A stretch of 47,210 nt of DNA. Source: an uncultured Rubrobacteraceae bacterium (GTDB lineage Bacteria; Actinomycetota; Rubrobacteria; Rubrobacterales; Rubrobacteraceae). The stretch lies in NCBI GenBank assembly GCA_902806075.1, contig CADCVG010000018.1, forward strand, positions 1 to 47,210, given 5' to 3'. The notes below the pieces were generated by a model. The model did not search any database. It saw only the letters and a program-made list of their open reading frames with translations, and was not told where the DNA came from. The position numbers and the translations under genes are program-made. Below are positions 36,964 to 46,348 of this stretch, piece by piece; the first letter of the stretch is position 1; every line of letters begins with the position of its first letter.

Positions 36964-39510
36964 TTGGCCGTCAAGAAATCGGAACTCTATCGTTCGCTCT
37001 GGAGTAGCTGCGACGAGCTGCGGGGCGGCATGGACGCCAGCCAATACAAGGACTACGTACTGACGCTGCTGTTCGTCAAGTACGTCTCCGACAAGTACGC
37101 CGGGAAGCCGAACGCCCTGATCGAGGTTCCCGACGGCGGTAGCTTCGACGACATGGTTCGGCTCAGAGGCGACAAGAATATCGGTGAGGAGATGATGAAG
37201 ATCGTCAGCCGTCTGGCTGAAGCCAACGATCTTCAGGGCGTCATAGACGTCGCCGACTTCAACGACGACGACAAGCTCGGCTCGGGCCGGGAGATGGTGG
37301 AGCGTCTCTCGCGTCTGATCGGCATCTTCGCCAACCTGAACCTCTCGGCGAACCGGGCCGAGGGCGATGACCTGTTGGGCGACGCTTACGAGTACCTGAT
37401 GCGGCACTTCGCCACCGAGTCCGGCAAGAGCAAGGGCCAGTTCTACACTCCGGCGGAGGTCTCCCGCGTCATGGCGCGGGTGCTCGGCGTCGGTCCCGAC
37501 ACGTACCAGCACCACTCGGTTTATGACCCGACCGCAGGGTCGGGGTCGCTGTTGCTGAAGGTGGCTGACGAGGCCCCGCGTGGCCTTACAATCTACGGTC
37601 AGGAGATGGACAATGCCACCTGGGCGCTGGCCCGAATGAACATGTTCTTGCACGGTGTCGAGACCGCTGACATCCGCAAGGGCAACACGCTCGCCAGCCC
37701 CCGCTTTATAGAGGCTAACGGCGGCCTCAAGACCTTCGATTTCGCGGCCGCCAACCCGCCATTCTCCGCGAAGAGCTGGAGCAACGGGCTCGACCCGGCG
37801 CACGACGAGTTCGGGCGCTTCGAACCGGGCGTGCCGCCGACGAAGAACGGCGATTACGCCTTTCTGCTGCACGTCATCAAGTCGCTCAAGAGCACCGGGA
37901 AGGGAGCGGTGATCCTGCCGCACGGCGTGCTGTTCCGCGGCCACGCCGAGGCGAACATCCGCCGCAACCTGGTTCGGCAGGGCTACATCAAGGGGATCAT
38001 CGGGTTGCCGCCGAACCTGTTCTATGGTACGGGCATCCCGGCCTGCATCGTCGTGGTGGACAAGGAGCACCATTATGCCCGGAAGGGCATCTTCATGATC
38101 GATGCGAGCCGCGGATTCATGAAGGACGGCCCCAAGAACCGCCTCCGCAGCCAGGACATCCACAAAATCGTGGACGTGTTCAACCGACAGACGGAGCTGC
38201 CGCGCTACTCGCGCATAGTCACCATCACGGAGATAGAGGCGAACGGCTTCAACCTGAACATCCCGCGCTACATAGACTCCGGCGAGCCGGAGGACCTGCA
38301 TGACCTGGGCGCGCATCTGAACGGCGGCATCCCCGAGCGCGACATAGACGCCCTCTCGGACTACTGGGAGGTCTTCCCGACCCTGCGGTGGACCCTGGTC
38401 GCCCCCGGCGACCGTCCGGGTTACGGTCGCCCCCGCGTCCCGGTCCCCGAGGTGCGGGCCACCGTCCTCGGGCATCAGGAATTCGACGCCTTCGCAGAGC
38501 GCGTGCTGGCCGTGTTCGACTGGTGGCGCATCGCCCACGAGCCCGCACTGGAGGGGCTGGACCGGGGCAGCGACCCGAAGGCCCTGATCCACGAGATCTC
38601 CGAGGACCTGCTGGCCCGGTTCGCGGACGTGAAGCTGGTGAGCCGCTACGATGTTTACCAGCACCTCATGGATTACTGGGCCGGGGTGATGCAGGACGAC
38701 GTGTACGCTCTCGCCCAGGACGGGTGGGCCATCGGGCGCGTCTTGCGGCCCGCCCACGAAGGGGAGACGCCTGACCTCGTCGTGAAGCATGGCGGCAAGA
38801 ACGTCAGATATGTGGGGGAGTTGATCCCGCCCCGGCTCGTTGTCGCACGCTTCTTCGCCGAAGAGCAGGCGGAGGTGGACCGTCTCGCCGCGGAGGCGGA
38901 CGCGGCGGCGCAGTCGAGGGCGGAGTTCGAGGAGGAGCACGGGGGAGAGGACGGAGGACTGTCCAACGTAGATAGCGGCAAGAGCGGCATCCCCAAAGGC
39001 AACGTGCTCAACCGCGTGATGGAGCTGAGGGACCTGGCGCTGGAGGAGGTCCCCATGTACACGCCCGAGTATGAGCAGGTCAAGGAGATCAAACGCACCA
39101 GCTTCGGGAGCGCACCGTGGAACAAGGGCGTGCGGGACGACGGGGAGCTGTTCGCCGAGCTGGACGTGATCCGCGACTACCTGCGGCTTGTGGACGCGGA
39201 GGCGCAGGCCAAGAAGGTCCACAAAGATGCCGCCGACGCCCTGGACCGGGCCGTGATCTCCAAGTACCCTGACCTCACCGAAGACGAGATCAAGATCCTC
39301 GTGGTGGACGACAAGTGGTTAGCCGCCATAGAGGAGGACGTGCGGGCCGAGGTCGAGCGCGTCGCACAGACCATCGCCGGACGGGTTAAAGCTCTGGAGG
39401 AACGCTACGCCGAACCGCTACCGGCCCTCGCCGCCGAGGTGGAGAGCCTGACGGAGAGGGTGGAAGGGCACCTGAGAGAGATGGGCCTCTCCTGGCCCGC
39501 GCGCGCATGA
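36964..39510 (+). CDS. hsdM: Type I restriction-modification DNA methyltransferase subunit
   Basis: GQFYTPAEVSRVMARVL, DPTAGSGSLLLKVADEAP, FAAANPPFSAKSW (NPPF). Confidence 0.95.
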   Translation: MAVKKSELYRSLWSSCDELRGGMDASQYKDYVLTLLFVKYVSDKYAGKPNALIEVPDGGSFDDMVRLRGDKNIGEEMMKIVSRLAEANDLQGVIDVADFNDDDKLGSGREMVERLSRLIGIFANLNLSANRAEGDDLLGDAYEYLMRHFATESGKSKGQFYTPAEVSRVMARVLGVGPDTYQHHSVYDPTAGSGSLLLKVADEAPRGLTIYGQEMDNATWALARMNMFLHGVETADIRKGNTLASPRFIEANGGLKTFDFAAANPPFSAKSWSNGLDPAHDEFGRFEPGVPPTKNGDYAFLLHVIKSLKSTGKGAVILPHGVLFRGHAEANIRRNLVRQGYIKGIIGLPPNLFYGTGIPACIVVVDKEHHYARKGIFMIDASRGFMKDGPKNRLRSQDIHKIVDVFNRQTELPRYSRIVTITEIEANGFNLNIPRYIDSGEPEDLHDLGAHLNGGIPERDIDALSDYWEVFPTLRWTLVAPGDRPGYGRPRVPVPEVRATVLGHQEFDAFAERVLAVFDWWRIAHEPALEGLDRGSDPKALIHEISEDLLARFADVKLVSRYDVYQHLMDYWAGVMQDDVYALAQDGWAIGRVLRPAHEGETPDLVVKHGGKNVRYVGELIPPRLVVARFFAEEQAEVDRLAAEADAAAQSRAEFEEEHGGEDGGLSNVDSGKSGIPKGNVLNRVMELRDLALEEVPMYTPEYEQVKEIKRTSFGSAPWNKGVRDDGELFAELDVIRDYLRLVDAEAQAKKVHKDAADALDRAVISKYPDLTEDEIKILVVDDKWLAAIEEDVRAEVERVAQTIAGRVKALEERYAEPLPALAAEVESLTERVEGHLREMGLSWPARA

Positions 39511-40754
39511 GCGGAGAGACTCCGGCGGTTCGGGAAGCCCTGCCCGTCTACGTGCCCGAAGCCCCCGAAACCGAGCGCGTGCCGCCGGGGTACAGGCGGA
39601 CTGAAGTAGGTGTGATCCCAGAGGACTGGGAAGTTGTTCGCCTCTCGGATCTTGTAACAGTGGGACCCCAAAATGGCTACTCAGGCCGGAGCGGGAAAGA
39701 TGCACCGGGCACGCCGACCTTGAGTCTGGCTGCCACTACTTCTGGACATTTGACGCTCAACGAAGACACGGTGAAGCGACTGTACGAAGTTATCGAGCCA
39801 GGGTCGAGCCTGTTCTTGAAGTCAGGCGACCTGCTCGTTCAACGCTCGAACACGTTGGATCTTGTCGGTACGACGGCCGTATTCGACGGTCCGCCAGACG
39901 TTTACGTGTATCCAGACTTGATGATGCGCTTGCGTTTCAGGAACGACGCAACCGCCCACTGGTTTTGGCGGTATGCGAACAGCGCCGAAGGTAGACGATA
40001 CTTCGTCAGTATCGCTGCTGGATCTACCGGTAGTATGCCGAAGATAAGCGGTGAAAGGCTGCGACAGATGCCATTGCCTGCACCGCCTCTCCCCGAACAA
40101 CGCGCCATCGCCGCCGCGCTCTCGGATGTGGACGCCCTGCTCTCCGCGCTGGACAGGCTGATTGCTAAGAAACGCGCTGTCAAGACTGCCGCCATGCAGC
40201 AACTCCTCACCGGCAAGCAACGCCTGCCGGGGTTTACCGGGGAGTGGGAGGTAAAGCGGTTGGGAGATGTTTCGGTCATCAAGACAGGCAACAAGAACAA
40301 TGAGGACAAAGTTGAAGACGGAAGATACCCATTCTTCGTTCGTTCTCAGACTATTGAGAGGATAAACACCTATTCGTTTGACGGCGAAGCAATCTTGGTC
40401 CCGGGCGAAGGAGGAATTGGCAGCATTTTTCATTACGTGAATGGAAAGTTCGACTATCATCAGCGTGTTTACAAGATTAGCGACTTTAGCGCGGATACAT
40501 GCGGGAAATTTATCTACTATTCGATGATCCAGACGTTCAACAAGCAAGCAATGCGTAATTCAGTCAAAGCGACGGTCGATTCACTTCGATTGCCAACTTT
40601 TCTCGGGTTTGAGTTTCTCGCTCCCGCTTTTGCTGCCGTGCTCTCGGACATGGACGCGGAGATCGAGGCGTTGGAGGCTCGCCGGGAGAAGACGCGGCAG
40701 GTCAAGCAGGGCATGATGCAGGAGCTTCTTACCGGGAGGACGCGGCTGGTATGA
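39507..40754 (+). CDS. hsdS: Type I restriction-modification specificity subunit, two TRDs
   Basis: Two half-repeats ending ALSDVDALLSALDRLIAKKRAVKTAAMQQLLTGKQRLPGF and VLSDMDAEIEALEARREKTRQVKQGMMQELLTGRTRLV. Confidence 0.95.
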   Translation: MSGETPAVREALPVYVPEAPETERVPPGYRRTEVGVIPEDWEVVRLSDLVTVGPQNGYSGRSGKDAPGTPTLSLAATTSGHLTLNEDTVKRLYEVIEPGSSLFLKSGDLLVQRSNTLDLVGTTAVFDGPPDVYVYPDLMMRLRFRNDATAHWFWRYANSAEGRRYFVSIAAGSTGSMPKISGERLRQMPLPAPPLPEQRAIAAALSDVDALLSALDRLIAKKRAVKTAAMQQLLTGKQRLPGFTGEWEVKRLGDVSVIKTGNKNNEDKVEDGRYPFFVRSQTIERINTYSFDGEAILVPGEGGIGSIFHYVNGKFDYHQRVYKISDFSADTCGKFIYYSMIQTFNKQAMRNSVKATVDSLRLPTFLGFEFLAPAFAAVLSDMDAEIEALEARREKTRQVKQGMMQELLTGRTRLV

Positions 40755-40875
40755 GCGGACCTTCCACGCGGCTATTCATGTCGGGTTGCCGGATGTGGCA
40801 GGAAGTGCTCGTGGGGGTGGGCCAACGCTGATGTAAACTCACGGGGCGAGACCTGGCGAAAGACGGAACGGGGAG

Positions 40876-41550
40876 GTGCTCGTGGCGGAAGTCCTGAAGA
40901 GCCCGCCGGAGGGGAGGGTGACGCTGCGCAACGTGGGCTGGGAGACTTACGAACGGCTCGTGGAAGAAGACCCCGACCGCTCTGCGCCGCGCTTCTTCTA
41001 CGACCGGGGGGAGTTGGAGATCGTGAGCCCGTCCTTCGAGCACGAGCAGATCGCGGACATCATCGCGTCGCTGATCACGGAATTGGCGGTGGAGCTGGAT
41101 GTTGACGTGGCGAGCGCCCGCTCGACTACCTTCAAGCGCGAGGACCTTTTGCGCGGCTTCGAGCCCGACGCGAGCTTCTACTTCCCCGAGAAGATCCCGC
41201 AGGTCCGCGGGAAGCGCAGGATCTCCCTTGATGCCGGTGACCCGCCGCCGGACCTCGTCGTGGAGGTGGACATCACGAGCCCATCGGCGAGCAAGCTCCC
41301 CATCTACGCTCGACTGGGAGTAGCGGAGGTGTGGCGCCACGACGGTGAACGGCTGGTGATACTTGGCCTACGACGGCAGGACGCTGAAGAAGAACGCTAC
41401 GCCGAGATCCCCGAGAGCGCCTTGCTGGCGCCGATCAGAGTACCCGCTGAGTCGCTCACGCGCTTCGTCGAAGAAGGATTGGCTTCGGAACGACCGGCCT
41501 GGACGCGCAGGGTGCGGGAGTGGGCGCGTGAGCTGCCTCGAATCTCCTAG
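40876..41550 (+). CDS. Uma2 family endonuclease
   Basis: GELEIVSPSFEHEQIADIIASLITELA; EPDASFYFPE; DPPPDLVVEVDITSPS. Confidence 0.9.
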   Translation: MLVAEVLKSPPEGRVTLRNVGWETYERLVEEDPDRSAPRFFYDRGELEIVSPSFEHEQIADIIASLITELAVELDVDVASARSTTFKREDLLRGFEPDASFYFPEKIPQVRGKRRISLDAGDPPPDLVVEVDITSPSASKLPIYARLGVAEVWRHDGERLVILGLRRQDAEEERYAEIPESALLAPIRVPAESLTRFVEEGLASERPAWTRRVREWARELPRIS

Positions 41551-41559
41551 AGACGGCGG

Positions 41560-44500
41560 ATGAGCGATGTCGGCCAGGTCGAGCGTCTGACCCAGAGGCG
41601 GGTGTTGCGTCTGCTGGAGCGCCGGCTCGGCTACCGCTACCTCGGCGACTGGCACTACCGCCCCGGCAACAGCAACGTCGAGGAGCAGTTCCTGCGGGAG
41701 TGGCTGCGAAAGCGCGGCACGAGCGAGGCCCTCATCACCCGCGCCCTGCGGCAACTCAAGCAGGCCGCTGCTCTTGGCGGAGGCAAGAGCCTCTACGACG
41801 CCAACCGAGAGGTCTACGACCTGCTCCGCTACGGCGTGAAGGTCAGGGAGGCGGCGGGCGAGCCGAAAGAGACCGTCCGGCTCATAGACTGGGAGACGCC
41901 GGAGAACAACGACTTCGCCGTCGCGGAGGAGGTGACCGTAGCCGGGCCGTCGGACAAGCGCCCGGACGTGGTGCTGTACGTCAACGGCATCGCGCTCGCG
42001 GTGCTGGAGCTCAAGCGTTCCACCGTCTCCGTCGGCGAAGGTATCCGCCAGAACCTCGGCAACCAGAAAGGGACGTTCATCCGGCCCTTCTTCACCACCG
42101 TGCAACTGGTGATGGCCGGCAACGATACCGAAGGGCTGCGCTACGGCACCATCGAGACGCGGGAGAAGTACTACCTGCAGTGGAGGGAGGAGGGCGACGA
42201 GCCCGCAAACCTGCTGGACCAGCACCTGGTGCAGCTCTGCGACCCGGTGCGGCTGCTGGAGATAATCCACGATTTCGTCGTCTTCGACGCGGGCACAAAG
42301 AAGATCTGCCGCCACAACCAGTACTTCGGCGTCCGGGCGGCGCAGGAGCGGGTGCGGCGCCGGGAGGGCGGCATCATCTGGCACACGCAGGGGTCGGGCA
42401 AGAGCCTCACGATGGTGTGGCTGGCGAAGTGGATCCGGGAGAACGTCGAGGGCGCGCGGGTGCTCATCGTCACCGACCGCACCGAGCTGGACGAGCAGAT
42501 CGAGCAGGTCTTCAAGGGCGTAAACGAAGACATCTACCGCACCAGGAACGGGGCGGACCTGATCTCCCGCCTCGACGCCCCGGAGCCCTGGCTCCTCTGT
42601 TCTCTCGTCCACAAGTTCGGTCGTAGCGAGGCCACGGCGCAGCGGGAGTTCGTCCGGGAGTTGGAGGAGAGCCTGCCGCGAGGCTTCCGCGCCAAAGGCG
42701 AGCTGTTCGTGTTCGTGGACGAGTGCCACCGCACGCAGGCCGGCAAGCTGCACGAAGCCATGACGGCCATCCTGCCCGGCGCCATGTTTGTTGGCTTCAC
42801 CGGCACGCCGCTCCTCAAGACCGACAAGCGGAAGAGCGTCGAGATCTTCGGTCCCTACATCCACACCTACAAGTACGACGAGGCCGTGCGCGACGGCGCG
42901 GTGCTGGACCTGCGCTACGAGGCGCGCGACATAGACCAGGACCTTGCCTCGCAACAGAAGGTAGACCGGTGGTTCGAGGCCAAGACCGGCGGACTCACGG
43001 ATGCGGCCAAACGCCAGCTAAAAAAGAAGTGGGGCACGATGCGGAAGGTACTCTCCAGCCGCGACCGGTTGGAGAAGATCGTCGCCGACATCCTCTTCGA
43101 GATGGAGATTCGCGACCGCCTGATGAGCCGCCGCGGCAACGCGATGCTGGTGACCGGCAGCATCTACGAGGCATGCAAGATCTATGAGATGTTCTCCGAC
43201 ACGGACCTCGCCGGCCGGTACGCCATCATCACGAGCTACAGCCCGGCGCCCGGCGATATCAGCCTCGAAGAGTCCGGAGAGGGCCTCACCGAGAAGCTGC
43301 ACCAGTACGACGTGTACCGGAAGATGCTCGCGGACTTCTTCGACGTCCCGGAAGACGATGCCATGTACCGGACGGCCGAGTTCGAGCGCAAGGTCAAAGA
43401 CAAGTTCGTTCACGAGCCGGGCCAGATGCGGCTCCTAATCGTGGTGGACAAGCTGCTCACCGGCTTCGATGCCCCGCCCGCCACCTACCTCTACATCGAC
43501 AAGCGGATGCGCGACCACGGCCTGTTCCAGGCCATCTGCCGCGTAAACCGCCTGGACGGCGAAGACAAAGAGTATGGCTACATCATCGACTACAAGGACC
43601 TCTTCAACAGCCTCGAAACCGCCGTCGCCGATTATACTGGCGAAGCCTTCGAAGACTACGACCGGGAAGACGTCGAAGGCTTGCTAAAGAACCGTCTGGA
43701 GAAAGGTCGCGAGCGGCTGGAAGAGACCCGCGAGACCGTGCGCGCCCTGTGCGAGTCGGTGTCCCTGCCGCGGAACACCATCGACTACATACGCTACTTC
43801 TGCGCCGAAGACACCGCGGATAAAGATGCGGTAAAAGCCAACGAGCGTAAGCGCGTGGCCCTGTACAAAGCCGTGGCGTCTTTTGTGCGAGCCTACGCCA
43901 ACCTCGCCAACGAGATGACCGGGGCCGGCTACACGCCCGAAGAAGCCGAGGAAACCCGCAAAGAAGCGGCCTACTACGAGAAAGTCCGCCAGGAGGTGAA
44001 GATCGCCAGCGGCGACTACCTGGACATGAAGAGTCTGGAGCCGGCAATGCGGCACCTGCTGGACACCTACATCCGCGCGGAGGAGAGCGAGAAAGTCTCG
44101 GCCTTCGACGAGCTGGGGCTGGTGGACCTGCTGGTCACGGAGGGCAGGGGCGCATTGGAAAATCTCCCCGAGGGCATCCGCGAAGACGCCGAGGCGATGT
44201 CCGAGACCATCGAGAACAATCTCCGCAAGGTCATTCGACGAGCAGCCGGTCAACCCCAAGTATTACGACAAGATGTCCGAGTTGCTGGACGCCCTGATCC
44301 GGCAGCGCAAAGAAGAGGCGCTGGACTACAAAGAGTACCTTGAGAACCTCGTAGATTTCGCAGGCAAAGTACGGAGACCCTCCGGGACCGGCGAGTATCC
44401 GGAATCGCTGAACACTTCGGCGAAGCGGGCGCTGTACGACAACCTGTACAACGACGAGGAGCTGGCTATCCGCGTCGACACCGCTGTGCGCTACACCCGG

Positions 44501-44629
44501 AAAGACGACTGGCGGGGTAACAGGTTCAAGGAGAGGGAAGTACTCAACGCGGTCCGCGAGGAGTTGGGAGAGTACAAAACGCGGGCGGATGAGGTCTTCG
44601 AGATCGTAAAGAACCAGCGTGAGTACTAA
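41560..44629 (+). pseudogene. hsdR: Type I restriction endonuclease subunit with C-terminal frameshift
   Basis: 41560-44343 has GGIIWHTQGSGKSLTMVWLAKWI, VDECHRTQ, GFTGTPL; the C-terminal piece continues in another frame at 44273-44629 (DEQPVNPKYYDKMSELLDALIRQRKEEALDYKEYLENLVDFAGKV). Confidence 0.9.
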
Positions 44630-45347
44630 CCGTAAAACTATAGAAGTTGGCGGCATCCGGGTGGAGGTAATACGCAAGCCCATAAAGAACCTGCACCTGA
44701 GCGTACATCCACCGGAGGGCCGGGTGCGCGTGTCGGCGCCGCAGCGCATAGACGACGAGGCCGTGCGCCTCGCGGTGGTTTCGAGGCTGGCCTGGATCCG
44801 TCGCCACCAGCGGAGCTTCGCCGACCAGCTACGCCAGTCGAAGCGGGAGATGGTTAGCGGCGAAAGCCACTACTTCCGGGGACGCCGCTACCGCCTGCGC
44901 GTCGCGGAGCACAACGGCCCGAACCGGATAAGCGTCAACGGCACTTCGGAGCTGAAAATGCGGGTCCGGCCCGGTACAGACCGAAACAGACGCGAGCAAC
45001 TGCTAAACGACTGGTACCGCCGGTACATGAAGTCGCTCGTGCCGGACCTGATCTCCAAATGGCAGCCAGTCGTCGGCGTGCAGGTCGAAGACTGGGGCGT
45101 CAAAAAGATGAAGACCCGGTGGGGCAGTTGCAACACACGGGATCGCCGCGTCTGGCTCAACCTCGAGCTCGCCAAGAAATCCCCTCATTGTCTGGAGTAC
45201 GTCCTCGTCCACGAGATGGTGCATCTCCTGGAACGCCACCACAACAACCGCTTCAAAGCGTTGATGGAAAGGTTCATGCCACAATGGCGCTTGTACCAGG
45301 ACGAGCTGAACCAGGCGCCCCTCGCCCATGAGGAGTGGGCGTACTGA
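44619..45347 (+). CDS. YgjP-like M48-family metallopeptidase
   Basis: RWGSCNTRDRRVWLNLELAKKSPHCLEYVLVHEMVHLLERHHNNRF (HExxH). Confidence 0.95.
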   Translation: MSTNRKTIEVGGIRVEVIRKPIKNLHLSVHPPEGRVRVSAPQRIDDEAVRLAVVSRLAWIRRHQRSFADQLRQSKREMVSGESHYFRGRRYRLRVAEHNGPNRISVNGTSELKMRVRPGTDRNRREQLLNDWYRRYMKSLVPDLISKWQPVVGVQVEDWGVKKMKTRWGSCNTRDRRVWLNLELAKKSPHCLEYVLVHEMVHLLERHHNNRFKALMERFMPQWRLYQDELNQAPLAHEEWAY

Positions 45348-45412
45348 GACGAGATGGCGTTTGAAGATACGCACTATTTGCTTGGCTTGCGACGGATATA
45401 ATGCGGGAGGCT

Positions 45413-45643
45413 ATGGACTGGCGAGAGCACATATACTCGGACCTGGAGATCCTATCCGGAAAGCCGATCATAAAAGGAACGCGGCTCTCCGTGGATTTCT
45501 TGCTGGAGCTACTCGCCAACGGCTGGAGTGAGGAGCAGCTTTTCGACAGCTATCCCAACCTTACTCGTGACTCTCTGAGAGCTGTCTTCGCCTTCGCCGC
45601 CGAATCCACCCGCGACGAGCGTGCTTTCGAGTTGCGCCGCTGA
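45413..45643 (+). CDS. DUF433 antitoxin-like protein
   Basis: HIYSDLEILSGKPIIKGTRLSVDFLLELLANGWSEEQLFDSYPNLTRDSLRAVFAFAAE; GGGAGG RBS. Confidence 0.9.
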   Translation: MDWREHIYSDLEILSGKPIIKGTRLSVDFLLELLANGWSEEQLFDSYPNLTRDSLRAVFAFAAESTRDERAFELRR

Positions 45644-45656
45644 AACACCTGTTTAG

Positions 45657-46028
45657 GTGCGATTCATCGCTGACGAGAACTTTCCCCTGCCGAGCATCCG
45701 GTTGCTCACCACGGCGGGACACGACATCGGATTTGTGGCGCTGGAGACGCCGGGAGTCCCGGACGAAGCGGTCGTGGATCGCGCCGTTCGAGAGGTACGT
45801 ATTCTGCTCACCTTCGACAGGGACTACGGAAGCCTGCTCTACGAGCGAGGCTCGCAACCTCCCGAAGGGATCGTTTACTTCCGCTTCACGCCATCCTCAC
45901 CCGAGGAGCCGGCCGAGTATCTTCTCACCCTCCTCGAACGACTCGGAACCTTCTTGCCCGGCATGTTTACCGTAGCCGAGCGCGACCGTGTTAGACAGCG
46001 ACCGCTACCCGGCTCCAACCTCCCGTAA
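45657..46028 (+). CDS. DUF5615 PIN-like toxin protein
   Basis: MRFIADENFPLPSIRLLTTAGHDIGFVALETPGVPDEAVVDRAVREVRILLTFDRDYGSLLY. Confidence 0.9.
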   Translation: MRFIADENFPLPSIRLLTTAGHDIGFVALETPGVPDEAVVDRAVREVRILLTFDRDYGSLLYERGSQPPEGIVYFRFTPSSPEEPAEYLLTLLERLGTFLPGMFTVAERDRVRQRPLPGSNLP

Positions 46029-46056
46029 TCCAAGCCTCTCGGTAGAAGCTCCAGAC

Positions 46057-46129
46057 GTGACCAGGAGGAGTTCATAAGAGCCTATGGGGAGCGTGTGATC
46101 CCGAAGCTCTGCTGGCCTGAAAAGGACTA
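46057..46129 (+). pseudogene. Displaced 3' end of the LLM oxidoreductase gene
   Basis: Reads RDQEEFIRAYGERVIPKLCWPEKD*, against RNQEEFIRAYGERVIPKLRWPEG* at 36877. Confidence 0.75.
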
Positions 46130-46348
46130 ACGTGCTCTCGTCGGGATAGCGGCGGGCGCGGCCCGGTGCTCGAAAATTAGCCGGAGGGCCAAAGCGCGCC
46201 GGAGATTCCTAGTATACCCTCGTGCGACCCGCCGGTTGACCGGGATGCGAGCGTTGTACACACTGTAGCAACAACGGGAGAGGCAGCAGAGCGCCGGGAC
46301 TGAAGCCGTTCTGCCGACGAGATTTCGGCGAGAAGGAGGACTGGACGG

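Larger units (their letters stand above)
36810..46078. mobile_element. About 9.25-kb type I RM island bounded by duplicated LLM-gene 3' ends
   Basis: ACCAGGAGGAGTTCATAAG at 36810-36828 and 46060-46078; homology extends to both stop codons. Confidence 0.6.

Noticed and set aside
36832-39222. 796-aa minus-strand ORF
   Set aside because: Antisense to hsdM, which has clear catalytic motifs; typical shadow ORF in high-GC DNA.
41368-42954. 528-aa minus-strand ORF
   Set aside because: Antisense to hsdR and Uma2; compositionally shadow-like (L/V/R-rich), no domain recognised.
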